Shown here one piece after another: positions 9,378 through 20,813 of a DNA stretch of 64,000 bases. The stretch spans positions 186,001 to 250,000 of the forward strand of contig OZ237745.1 of the NCBI GenBank assembly GCA_965178125.1, in the 5' to 3' direction. The notes below the pieces were generated by a model that worked only from the letters and a program-made list of their open reading frames with translations, did no database searches and was not told the DNA's origin. Position numbers and translations under genes: made by a program. Source of the DNA: Bilabrum cf. latius. Taxonomy: Eukaryota > Bigyra: Bicosoecida > Bigyra > Bicosoecida. The first letter of the stretch is position 1. Every line of letters begins with the position of its first letter.

Positions 9378-12300
9378 ATGTAGTTAAATAGTGGCGGGCG
9401 GGCGCATGCCGGCCATGCTGTTGGGCAGTCTGCTAAAGAGCGCCGGCAGCGGTTGCTCCGATTGGATGCACAAGAGTCTGCTCCATCGTCACTGGGCCCT
9501 AGAAGACGGTCAAGGCTCGCGATGGTGGGTTAGAGATCTGTTCAAGAAAGTCAATCGCAGGATGTTGGTCACTTGAGACAGCATTCTTTGGGACTTGCAC
9601 TAAATCCAAGGTCTGCTGCAGCATTCGCACTCCCAATGGCAGATCACGTTCCTATCGGAGGGAATGTGGGAAAGGGTGGTGCGACTAGCTCTCTTGCCGA
9701 CAAATTAAAAGGGTAGCGCAGCTTGAGGGGTGTTGATGCAGCTCTACACCCGCAATCGAAGAGAGTTTCGCCTGGCAGGCGGTTATATTCAAACCCCACC
9801 AGCACTGCCGTATCTCCCGATAGAGCGTATCCGAGGTCTACATCTCCTTTGCGCTCCCCGAATCGCCCGCCGTAGCTCCCTACGGCGAGCAAAGCCAGCC
9901 CCGAGGCAGCAGGATTCGGTGCCGATCGGCGTCGGAGGCAAAGCAGGGCAGCTGATTGGCGAGCCGTTGGGACGGACAGAGGCGGTGATGCGCCACCACC
10001 GCCCCGTCGTGCCGTCTCTCCCATATCAATCGCATCACCGCAACGAAGCAGGGCTGCTGGACATGAGGGCCATGGCGGTCGAATGGATCACCCACCGAGC
10101 CGGAGCGGCGCAGGTGGTAGACCAAGTGGTGGTAGTGGCAGTGGCAGAGTTGGAGAACGACGAGGCTCTCGCCCAATGGACTCCGAATCGGGAGCGAGGA
10201 GATAGAGCACCCTCCGCTTAGCTGCGGCGGGTCACAGGCGAGGCAGCGGCAATATAAGGCAGGAGGACGAGGACGAGGACGGTGGTCGGAAGCGCAACCA
10301 GGACCGGAGTATTCACCCCATCGGCTCGTAGCATGCACATGCCCAGGATCCAACACTCAGGGAGCGGGCCCTAAGCAGAGAAGCGAGATCCATCAGGGAG
10401 CGCAATCGGGCGGCTGAGGAAGCGACACAGCGGGCACAGGAGGAGAAGGCGTCTCGGCGATAGGCGTACGCAGACGACTTGGAGCGGCAGCAGCAGGAGC
10501 AGCAGCGGCGGCGGGCGCATGAGAAGCGGGAGGTGGCGCGGGGCCCGCCGGGCGGTGGCGGGCTGTCCCTGGGGTCGGCGGATCCATTGGCAGCTCGGGC
10601 GCAGGCGCGGGCCAAGGCAGCGGAGCATGTGGCTGCGGCGTCATCCGCAGCAGGGGCCGGGGCCATAGATAGGGACAGGGACAGGGACAGGGACAGGCGG
10701 CATCGGTCTGATAGGGACAGGGGCAGGGATGGCGGTGGTGGTGATGTTGGTGATATAGGCAGGGGTGCAGGGTCGCACGGTGGGTTTGGCAGCCTGGCTG
10801 TGGAGCCCGATGAGAAGGCGTCTCGGCGATAGGCGTACGCAGACGACTTGGAGCGGCAGCAGCAGGAGCAGCAGCGGCGGCGGGCGCATGAGAAGCGGGA
10901 GGTGGCGCGGGGCCCGCCGGGCGGTGGCGGGCTGTCCCTGGGGTCGGCGGATCCATTGGCAGCTCGGGCGCAGGCGCGGGCCAAGGCAGCGGAGCATGCG
11001 GCTAGCAAACTAGTTCGTGCAGATCGTGGCGGTGGCATTGATCATGCAAGGGTTGGAGCTCCTAGGAGAGCTCGATCGCCTGTGCTTCCTGATGGTGAAG
11101 ATCGGCGGGGGTTAAGTGCTTCGGGGACTCTGCCAGGTGCTGTGCCGGCTGTGTCACCTCCAGCACCCCCAGCAGGTTCAGGAGCTTAGGGTTGGGGCGA
11201 AAGAGACAGCAAGTAGGCTTGGCAGCATGTGCCCGATCGCGTTGGATCGGACGGCATTCGGCACATTCGTGTAGGGAAGCGGATCAACCCGTCGGTCGAT
11301 GCCGATCAAGGTGACGGCGAGCATCGAGGGCTTCGTGAAGCCCGCCAAGATGGGCGAGCCAGACAGGACTGGCGCAGACGCGACGGTCTTTACGACGCAG
11401 TAGGTGAGGTGGATGGCGGAAGTATCAGCCCAAGCCGCGTGCAGCGGAACCGCAAAGATCGAGAGCGAGAGCGGGGTAGTGGCCGCGGGGCCCGCGCACC
11501 TGCCACGTCACCTACCCGCAGCCCAGCCCGTGGGCCCCCTATTCCTGAGGAATACAAAGATGACCTATAGAGGCAGATCGAGGAGCGCAAGCGCAGGGAA
11601 CGGGACGAGAAGGCGGCTCACATCCGCGCGGAGCAGCGCGCCATCCAGGAGAGCGATGCCATGGAGAGGGAGAGGCAAGAGGCCAGCGAGCGAGCAGCGA
11701 GGGAGCGGGCCAGGCAGCAGGCAGAGGCCACGAGGAAGGCGGCCGAGGCGGTGGAAGAAGCGGCTCGCAGGGCCAGGGAGGACAGGGAGAGAAAGGCCAG
11801 GGAACAACGGGAGGCAACCAGGCAGCGGCAGCGACAGCGAGTGGGGTCTGAGCTGTCACCGCCTCGAGGATCCATCGGGGGCGGTGGACACGGCCGGGAT
11901 ATGCACGGGTCCCCCAAGCGCGGCTCGTTCCGGGGCCCTCCTTCAGCGCTGGAGGGATCGGGCTGGGAGGCGCTGTCCCCAAACAGCAGGACCAACAGGA
12001 TGCGAGAGGGGGAGCATGGGCCTGTGCAGGGAGAGGGTTTCTATCCTCGAAGGGACGCGGACTATGCCTCGTTGGATGGTGCCCAGTCCAAGGGCGGTCG
12101 ATCGAGCGGCATGAGTGAACCGGTTCTTGTAGCACCAGGCTCGCTCGCATCGGCTCCAAGGGGTTCTCTTGCAGGTCTGCACGGCGGCATGACGGCCTCG
12201 CAGGCTATGCACAAGCGCGCAATGCAGGAGGAGGCAGCTCGCGTACTGCAGGAGTAGATGGATCTAAAGAAGCAGAAAGAGAAGGACGCGAAGCGCAGGC

Positions 12301-15300
12301 AAGAGGAAGAAGACGCGAGGGAAGAGGCAAAGATGCAGCGGGAGAGAGAGATGCTAAAGCAAAAGCACGAGGAGCAGGTCAAGCAGGAGAAAGCCAAGGA
12401 GCAAGCCGAGAGGAAGCGGGCGCTTGACGCGCAGGCAGCCGACATCGCCAGGCGCAAGGCAGCAGAGCTGGCGAGACAGAAGGCGGAGGAAGAGAAAGAA
12501 GAGGCCAGGATCCGTAAAGACCAGGAAGAGATGGCAAAAAAGGCGGAGGCTGAGCGGGAGCGGGAAGCGACAGATAGGAGGATGGCCATTGGGGGCGAGG
12601 CGAGTGTGAGGGTTGCCGGTCAACCGCCCCCACAAGGCGACCAGCAGCAGCAGCAGCAGCAGAGAGACGAGCAGCACAAGCCGCAGCTAGATAGTCATGA
12701 TACCGAAACCGACAGCCCTGAGAAGCAGCCGTAGCTGAGACGTGGCCTTTTTGACGACGGAAGCCCGATTGAGCGCAGCAATGGCGACGACGGTGGCCGC
12801 AATGGTCCCAGTCCTGCCCCCCTCGCAGTGTCTCGCGGGCCTTCGATTGGCCGCAAACTGGTGGCCGCTGCAGCTCCTCGGGATGACCGAAGCTTGGAAG
12901 ATGGCTCGGGTGAGAGCCAGCTCCGCGGTCCCCGGGAGCAGCACGGCGGCGGCTCCAGCTCCCTTGCCGACCGCCTTCGGGGCAACGCGGGTGCAGCGCC
13001 AGTTGGCATTCATGCGGAACGGCGCGGCACGCCGGAAGGTGCTCCAAGTGATCGACGCTAGACTGGGCGGGGCTTGCAAGGCAACGATGGCACCAAGCCG
13101 GTGGGGCGTGGCCGGGGCGCACTATCGTCTTCTATCGATGGGCCCATTCGGCAGCAGTTCGAAAGGGCTTTCCACGAGGCCCTGGACAAGATGGAAGGAA
13201 CCAGGGTGGGCGCTGCGGACAGAAGGGGTTTCAACGGACGTGATCCATCCCACGGTGGCGCCATGCAGCAGAGGTAGAGGGGGGAATCCGCTGATCGCGC
13301 GGGCAGAGGGCAGCATGAAGCAGAGGAGTCGACGGGAGGCGGGTGGGAGGGTGAGTCCTACGGTAAGCGGATCAGGGAGCTTCTTCGCGACAGCCTGGAA
13401 GGCACGAGTGCCGGAATGGAGCTTGGGCTGCTTGGGGCAGCAGAACGGCGCGGCGCTGGTACCACTGGGACCCACCAACAGACAAGACAGAAGACAGACC
13501 CCCTTGAGCGTTCTATTTTCGGCCGGAGCGACATGGTGCCCGAGGATGAAGACGATCTTGGCAAGCTCGTGGGATATGAGCCTTTCTCCCCTGATGAGCG
13601 CTCCAACGACGGGGCTGACAGCCTGCCTGGGAGGAGCAAGCGTGATCGTGCGACAGAGGGATTCTCTCCGGCGAGACAGGCACCATCGCCGCAGCGGGGA
13701 TCATCCAGTCCTCTCCGCGAATCCCAGGTAGGCCCCCATGGTTCGCCCGCCCTGCAAGCACCTCACACCATCAGCAAAGTAGGAATCGATGCCCGTATGG
13801 ATGGCGCAGATGCAGATGAGTAGACAGTGAGGACCCCAGTGGCGGGACGACTCGATCTGACCGTGTTGCAGGCACCAAGCTTAGAGGGTGAGCACCCTCA
13901 AGGCGGAGAAGTCCTGGATGTCGCCCAGGGCCCGATACGGATGTCACTGGCAGGGTCCTCGAGAATGGTCCTGCCAAAGCAAGGCCTGCAGCACGGCCCG
14001 GAGAGTGCTCGCACATTCTCCTCCTAGCCTACGCAGGGCAGTGGCACCGCTCGATCGAACCAACCTATCAGTAGAGAAGGTATGCGAGCAGACAGGGACG
14101 GCCCTGGTCCAGTCACACGCATGAGAAGGCTCGAAGAGGAGCATAATGAGGGCGAGAGCGCTGACCGTGACACGAAAGCAGTAATGAAACTAAGCCGTGC
14201 TGCGGATGGCTCGAGACGGGACGGCGTGCGCGGTGACGAGGACAATGATGACGACGACATCGAGGAGGAGTCCACGGTGTGGGTGAGTCAGGATGCCGCT
14301 GGGCAGCTAGCCAAAGCAGCGGGTGTGCCTCGGGAGCACCTGATCGTTGGAATCAACCGCGGCGCCGCCTCGCAGGCAATGGACGCGGCCGCCGCCAGCT
14401 AGGCCGAGTATGGTGACATCGACTTTGGAGACTCCCCGACCGCGCAAGCTACCCAGCCAAAGGGCTCCAGAGAGCGTGTGGCTAGCCTCAGCAGTGACAG
14501 CACATCTGAAGGAGATGATCAGAGCTTGGGTGGCCATGATTCCGATGGGCCAATGCAGCTTGACAACAGCATCCAAAGCACTGCGAGCCGTTTGGATGGT
14601 CCCATCTCACCGCCTCCTGGGTCTCCCTCGAAGACGATCAAGCCTGAGGCAGGGCGTGAGCAGAGCAGCCCCTCTGAAGAAGGCCCCGCTGCTGCGAGCT
14701 CGAGTTCTCCAGCCTATTACACGGGGGCAGATCTCGCCGCAGCTGGCAGTCGGCAGGTGGCGGACGACCTGAGCGCCTCTATGCTGTCCATCCTGCGGTC
14801 CATTGAGCGACCCACGAGGGGCGCGAGAACCAACGCAGGCACTGCAGCAGCCCAGAGGAGTCAGGCAGTCGGGTTTGACGGACACCGTGCGAACGCCGAC
14901 CCTATCCTCTCGTCGGACTCAAATGCTGTAGGTATCCTCGAGAAGGAGCCCGGCACCAGCCCGACAGAACCAAGCCAGAGGGACCACCAGTGGCCAGGGC
15001 TCGACGCCGAGTCCCCCAACGCCGCGGCAGAGCGGGCCGCCGATGAGGGGCTCGCCGAGCTTCTCCGGAGAAGCACGCAGCGCCTGCGAGATCTCAAGGA
15101 GGCTGGAGCGTTCGATAGCAGTGAATCAGCAATTGTGGAAGACGATGCATCTGCGGCGGAGGACGACGCTTTGCGGGATGCCAGCAAACGCCTTGGAAAC
15201 GCAAACCGACGTGATGGTGGAGTTGCATCTCGCACGAATGTTGGCACGGATGTGGGGTAGCATGTAGACGAGGACCAGTCTCGAAGGCAGCAGGCAGGCC

Positions 15301-16580
15301 ATCCCCACCACCGCCGAGGAGGAGGCGCAGGCACCGCATCTGCTGGCTAGTCCTTCCAGAGCGTGGGATCTTTCGGCACGATTCCAATGGACGTGTCCGC
15401 GTCCAGGTCGGCGATGGACTCCGAGCTGGACTTCGCACCTTGGGCGCAATCCGCGAGGGAGCTAGCAGCCGAGCTGGCAGGGCTTTCTTCTTCGGGCAAG
15501 AATGCACGAAGCATCGGCAGTGGTGCTGCGGCGGCGGGTCACCGTGGAGTTGGCACTGGCTCCAGCCAGGTCTGGGACCAGTCCGGTGCAAGCGATTCCT
15601 AGGGCGGGAATCCGGTGCATGCACCGAGCGCGCATGATCATCGCTCGGCTCCTACTGGGCGTGTAAGCACGGGAGGAGCTCCTTATTCAAGCTCACTGGA
15701 ACAGCAAGCATCCACGCCTCCCAGAAGGAAGGAGGAGGGTCATGATGTGGAAGTCCATGGGACACCGCAAAATGCAACCTCCAGCCGTGCAATGGGACGC
15801 AGGTCCGCAGAGCTCAAGAGGCCGTTGGAAGGGTCCGACGAGCAAGTGACTTCTTCATGGATGAACCGGCACCGAGCAAGTGCTTCAGAATCGCCCCCTT
15901 CCAGGCCGGCGCACGCCATCCAGCCATCCGTACTGGCTGCTGCATCGCCCCAAAAGGCAACCAACTTGGAGCCTCTCGAATAGTACCACCTTGCGAGCGC
16001 TCGACAGAGCGTGGGGTATAAATACGCCAGCAGTGTAGCAGCCATGGTGGAACGGCCTACGCCCCGGGAGCAGGGGAATCTAACTGCCGTGCTCGGGTCT
16101 TCAGGCGGCCAGCACTGGCTCAAGGGGGGGTTGTCGAGTCCCGTGGCATCGCCATCTCGGCAGAGAGGAGGCAACGCTCCATCTTCTACAGGTTAGCCAA
16201 GTGGCCATGTTACTGATCGCGAAGCGGGCTTTGCTGTGTCGGCGAGTCCAGCGCGTGCAGCCGCAAGCGCAGCTCCGCAGACTCAGTCGCTGAGCAGGGC
16301 TAGCCGAGAAGCCGCGAGAGGTGCCGCCCCATCGACCACTGGTGCAGGTGGTGGTCCGTATCAGCAGGAGCAATCACTGGTCGCTGACAAAAGCACAGGA
16401 CATGGCATCGCTGCAGGCAGGCAGCCCTAGGGTAGGACCAGTGGCCCTTCCCGGCAGCATCCTTCGCGCGCGCTGGAGGGGGTTGTTGGCGGCATCCCTG
16501 CCATGGAGAGGCGGCCGCAGAAGGACCAGCAGCAGGGGCAGCTCAGCTCCAGCAGCAGGATGCTAGTTCCGATCAGCTGA
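9378..16580 (+). CDS. CSPP1: CSPP1-like centrosome/spindle and ciliary protein (giant)
   Basis: One frame (frame 3) is open from before 9378 to TGA at 16578-16580, about 2400 aa, if UAG is sense (about two dozen UAGs). CSPP1 binds microtubule ends, spindle poles and cilia. Its hallmark is repeated basic coiled-coil blocks with a Tyr-x-x-x-Leu motif. Here these are SAKERRQRLLRLDAQ (near 9432), SRR-x-AYADDLERQQQEQQ (10455 and again 10824) and PIPEEYKDDL-x-RQIEERK (about 11540-11600; x = UAG 11568-11570), followed by a long Glu/Arg/Lys/Gln coiled coil to about 12560. The C-terminal 1300 residues are Ser/Gly/Asp-rich and look disordered. Human CSPP1 is about 1250 aa. The start is uncertain: 9378 is the first in-frame ATG (followed directly by UAG), 9522 and 9636 are alternatives, and an acceptor-like CTGTTGGGCAG precedes the SAKERR block. 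The family call rests on motif pattern only. Confidence 0.6.
10443..10998 (+). repeat. Two identical 187-bp direct copies inside the CSPP1-like gene
   Basis: Bases 10443-10629 and 10812-10998 look identical at every position; the offset is 369 bp (123 codons), so the frame is kept. Each copy encodes the block from EKASRR through AYADDLERQQQEQQ to ARAKAAEH and contains one UAG. The 182-bp spacer differs and includes a GACAGG run (about 10671-10697, RDRDRD). This is either a recent in-frame duplication of a microtubule-binding block or an assembly artefact. Confidence 0.9.
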
Positions 16581-16740
16581 GCCGCACTTAATGCCTTGCT
16601 GTGACCCTCCGTGGGCAGGTTGGCAGGCACCCCGAAGCCTGCAGCTTGAGTGGCTCATCACATCCGGTCCGCATGCGACTGACGTCGCCCGGCGGATGGG
16701 TTTCAGGCGGCATTCCTGTGGCTGGCAGGGAAACGTTGCA

Positions 16741-19700
16741 ATGAGCTCGCCTGCTTGCTCAACATTTTTGCCTCAATTCTATCGAAAATTCCTCTGTGCA
16801 AACTGTTTTAATGATATTGCCGCGCACTTTCCGGAATCTTGGCAGAAACAGCAGGGTCCCGACGGCGTCGTTTACGTGAACCCAACAAGCGGCCAAAGTA
16901 TCACAGCGAAGGCGTCTTTAGGCACTGGATCTTCAGGGGGGGCATCGCGGGGCTCCAAGGGGAAATGGTAGGCGTTTGGGCGTGCTCACCCAACACCAGG
17001 ATCGGCTCCGCCCCCTTCAGTGGGACCGTCCAGTGGAGCGGGTGTCGATATGCCCTAGCTTCCACCCGGGCAAAGTAATGAAATAGATACCCCGGTTGAA
17101 GTCCCTTCTGTGCCTACGCAGCCTGCGGGGGGCTCAGCAGGAGATGCGCCCAAGGCGGTGCACCGCGAAGCAAGTTCCATGTCGGCAGGCGCAGCAACCG
17201 TAGACGAATAGCTGGATACCGTCCCCGATGAGTTGAATGGAATAACTTCGGGTCCACACATGGGTCCTACGGCTGATCTGGGCGGAGAAATGCCGGTAGA
17301 ACCCGTGTCAGACAAATCAGCCACGCCTGGTGTCGCTCACGACAGCAGCGGATAGCAGGCAATGCCCAACACCCAGCCGGTAGTACCACACCTACATGCG
17401 CTAGATACGGGAGTTTCCGCTGCAATGTCACCCGATGCGCCACTGACGCCCTCTAGGGCGCCCACAACGGGACCGTCGCCGGCAAGCCCGCTACCCGCCG
17501 TCGTCGCGACATCAAACGACATGGAAATTGATCATGACGGCGCGGCAGCTGCCACTAGTGCATTAGCTATCGAGCAACCACCTCCAAAGCCGCGATAGCT
17601 GACTGCCGCGGACCTGCGCGTGCGCTTCTACAACGCCACGGCAGCCATCTACGGCGAGAGGCTGGCTCGCAGACACCTCCGTAGCAGCAACGTAGCGGCA
17701 TCGTTTGCAAGACCCAGTGCGACTAACGCGGGCCCTTTCGCGTTCAGAGTTGGGGCGGATGCTGGTGGGCTGTGGACCGTGGGAAGAGCATGGGCGGGTG
17801 GGTTCAAGTACGGCGGTTTCGTGAAAGGGGAGCTCGACGAGCGACTTGCCAGCGGGCTGGAGTCGGCCGGGGGCGTGGATGGGTCTGGCTGTGGGACGGC
17901 GTACGCCTAGCAGCTGCTGGAGGTGTGCCCTGGATTGCCCCGCCAGATTGCAGACGGGAAGCGAAAGGGGCAGAAGCAGGTGCCCCGGCTTCTTGTGCTC
18001 ACTCCGCACAGCCTGGTGGCTTTGCACCCCCTCGAATCGGAAGGGGGAGCTGGAGGAGGCAGCGCGAGTCCTCGTCCTGATCGCAGCAATGGAATCAAGG
18101 CTGCAAGGGCAGTATTTGCAGGTGGAGCGAGGAGCAAGTCGCCGGCGCGAAGCAAGTCACCAATTCGAGCGTCGGTCGCCGGCCAGGACGACACGTCCAC
18201 AAACGACGCGTGGAGCGAGGGCGACCTGGACGATGAGGAACAGGAGGATGATGAGGAGGGCATGCTGTGCCTTGTGCAGTGGGAGAGATCGCTCTCGTCT
18301 CTCTTCACCACAGAGCAGCTGCCTCCCGCTGGCCTGCACTCGGTTGACCTAGACCCGGTGACTGGTCGCAAGCCCCGCACTGACGTCATCTTGCGGTTCA
18401 GGGCGGAAGGCTGGGACGAACCATACGGGGGTAGGAGATGTCTACGGGCGTGGAGGAGACGGCTCGCCGTGGAGCACGACTTCGACCGGAAGCTCCAGGC
18501 GGCACTATCGGGTGATTCGGGTGACAGGCGTGGGAGCCAGGGCGGCGCTGCAGCAGCCTGCGCTGCGGGGGCTGGCGGTGAAGATCCACCGTCGCCGGCC
18601 GATCAGGCCGCTGCAATCGAAGAGCTGCTAAAGGGCGAACCAGTACAGTAGGAATCCGAAGAGGTTGGGCGGATGGTGGAGGTGGCGGAATGCTCCCAGC
18701 GCGGTTGGCTGCAGAAGAGGCCTTCCAAAGGCGGCTATTTCTCCCGATGGCTGCGAAGATACACTCGTCTGTGCGGGCCGCAGCAGCATCAGGAAGATGG
18801 CCATTCCACCGCGGCAGCAGACGACTACGGCGCGTCGTTCTGCATAGCGTACTCCACTACCGACGTAGTGCCGAAGACCGACGCGGGGACGGGCTTCAAC
18901 CCAGATGCGGAAATTGTCCGTAAGGCGGTGCACGCCGGGAAGGCGCTCTTCCTCACCCCGGGTGGGGTCTCTCGAGTGAGAGGCCAGTGCAGCCACGCGA
19001 GGGTGCGGCCCTACCTGAGCACGAGAGACCCCGAGCCGCTCATCGAGAGGACGCTCAGCCCTGCCGACGAGCTGTCGGCAAGGAAACCAGCCAGGTCCGG
19101 AGGCACAAAGGCTGCCCCTACCCTGCCGCCTCTCAACCCGGACAACATTCGAGTCATCACCTAGGACATGGACAGAGAGTTCCAGCCGGATGGCAACTCC
19201 ACCAGTGGTGGATCAGCAGGACAGGGGTCAGCCGCCACAGCAATGGCCACCTGGCTTGAGGCACTGTGCGCCGTGTAGCAGGCCGGGGCGGAGCGGGTGC
19301 ATGCCCCCATCCGGCTCCACTTTCCGAGCGAGAAAGCAGCCACGTCGTTTCATGACAGGCTGCGTGCCGCGGTCCAGTCGTCAAAGGACGTGCATGCCGC
19401 GGTGCAAGCGATGGCGCAGTCTGCCAGTACACAACCGGCAGCGGCTGCGGCAGGAATTGCTTTGGGTAATGACCCAACCGCGGCGGCATCGTCCTCGATG
19501 CTTGCGGGTCATGCTGCCTCCGTCGGTGCTGCAAGCGGGCAAGACAGGCTCTGGAGATACATTGACGACTTTGGCAGGCAGCAGGGGCCCTTCCCCGAGC
19601 GCAGCATGAAGGCATGGACCCAGGGAGGCTATTTCCACGCAGAGACGCTGGTGCGCTGCGTGACTCCGCCGCAAGGTGTGGACCTGCAGGCTGGCCTCAT

Positions 19701-20565
19701 GCCGGACCAGACGTGCATGCTGCTGCCTCTGCGGGTTCTCTTCCCGGACCCAGAGGCTGCCTTCAACGGGCTTGCTGCGTGGGTTCCCGCCTACAACAAC
19801 GCGGCGCAGTACCAGCTGATGGTAAAGATGGCCACGGAGCTCGGCGGCGATCCGACCCTCGCTGTAGAGAAGGCAATGTACATGCAAGACAACAGCCTGC
19901 CACCAGAGCTCCCCATTCTGTTGGACATTCTGGGCATGCGAGAAGTTGGATCTACGACTGGATCCACCGGCGCGAGCCCGGCTGCCCAGGCTAGCACTGG
20001 CACGAGCAAGTCACCGGCAGGCTCCCCTGGATAGCCGCCCGGAGCAGCGTCTCACGTCCACACCCACAGCGGGCTGCCGCACAGCAGCCCGCTGCTGGGT
20101 CCCGGCGGTCCTGATGCCGCGAGTGCAGCTGCCATCGCTGCCCTTTAGGCAGAGGACGAGCGACTTGCCGGCGGCGTACACGGCCATGGCGGTGGGCATG
20201 CGCCTGCGGACGGCGGTTCGTTTGCGCTTGGGCCCCCGGCCGTCCCTGGGTCCGGCCTGACGCCAGGAGAGACCGCACAGCTACAGGAGGCACTGCGGCT
20301 GTCCAGGATAGAGGCAGGAGCGGGAAACTCGCAGCCCGCCGACAGCGAGACTGGGCAGCTTGCGCAGTCGCAGGACCCGGCACTGTTGGCCGCCATCGCT
20401 GCGTCGACGAGGGGTGAGACCGGTGGTACGGGAGGCACGGGCGGTACCGTGGGCAGCGGCAGCGCTAGTGGTTCACCGGACAAAGGGATGCAGATGACCG
20501 GTGACCCCGACATTGATGCTGCGCTCCGATTGTCCATGACACAAGCTAGTGGGTCGAGCACCTAA
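16741..20565 (+). CDS. Multidomain protein: Cys motif, PH, GYF and UIM-like motifs
   Basis: Frame 1 is open from ATG 16741 to TAA 20563-20565, 1274 aa with eleven UAGs (for example 16969, 17353, 17596, 18649, 19162, 20032, 20146). Residues 5-29 (CSTFLPQFYRKFLCANCF, then His) resemble the small Cys/His motif at the N-terminus of MPRIP-type PH proteins. Residues about 650-690 (GWLQKRPSKGGYFSRWLRRY) start a PH domain, a lipid or protein binding fold. Residues about 935-965 (QQGPFPERSMKAWTQGGYF) are a GYF-like domain that would bind proline-rich peptides. Near 1177 and 1257, LQEALRLSRIE and IDAALRLSMTQ look like ubiquitin-interacting motifs. A stretch before the PH domain (QKQVPRLLVLTPHSLVAL) may be another PH-like fold. 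I know no named protein with this order. An in-frame ATG at 16591 would add 50 residues; I prefer 16741 because the Cys motif is normally N-terminal. Confidence 0.6.
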
Positions 20566-20813
20566 ATCGCCAGTATCGGCCAGGGAGAACTGGAACAACA
20601 GTAACATGGGGTAAACATCGCTGACCCGGCTTTCGGGTGCTGTGTGTGCCAGGTGAAACTGTGCCCTGGGACGGGCAAGATGATTGATTCTGCATGCTTT
20701 GCTAGCGCTGTACTTCACGACCATCTTTTTGAGCAAATACCAGTACTACACGAGGCGAAATGGGCGCCAGCACAGCCTAGCTCTGTGCTCTGCGTCCAAA
20801 ACCCCAATCCCAG

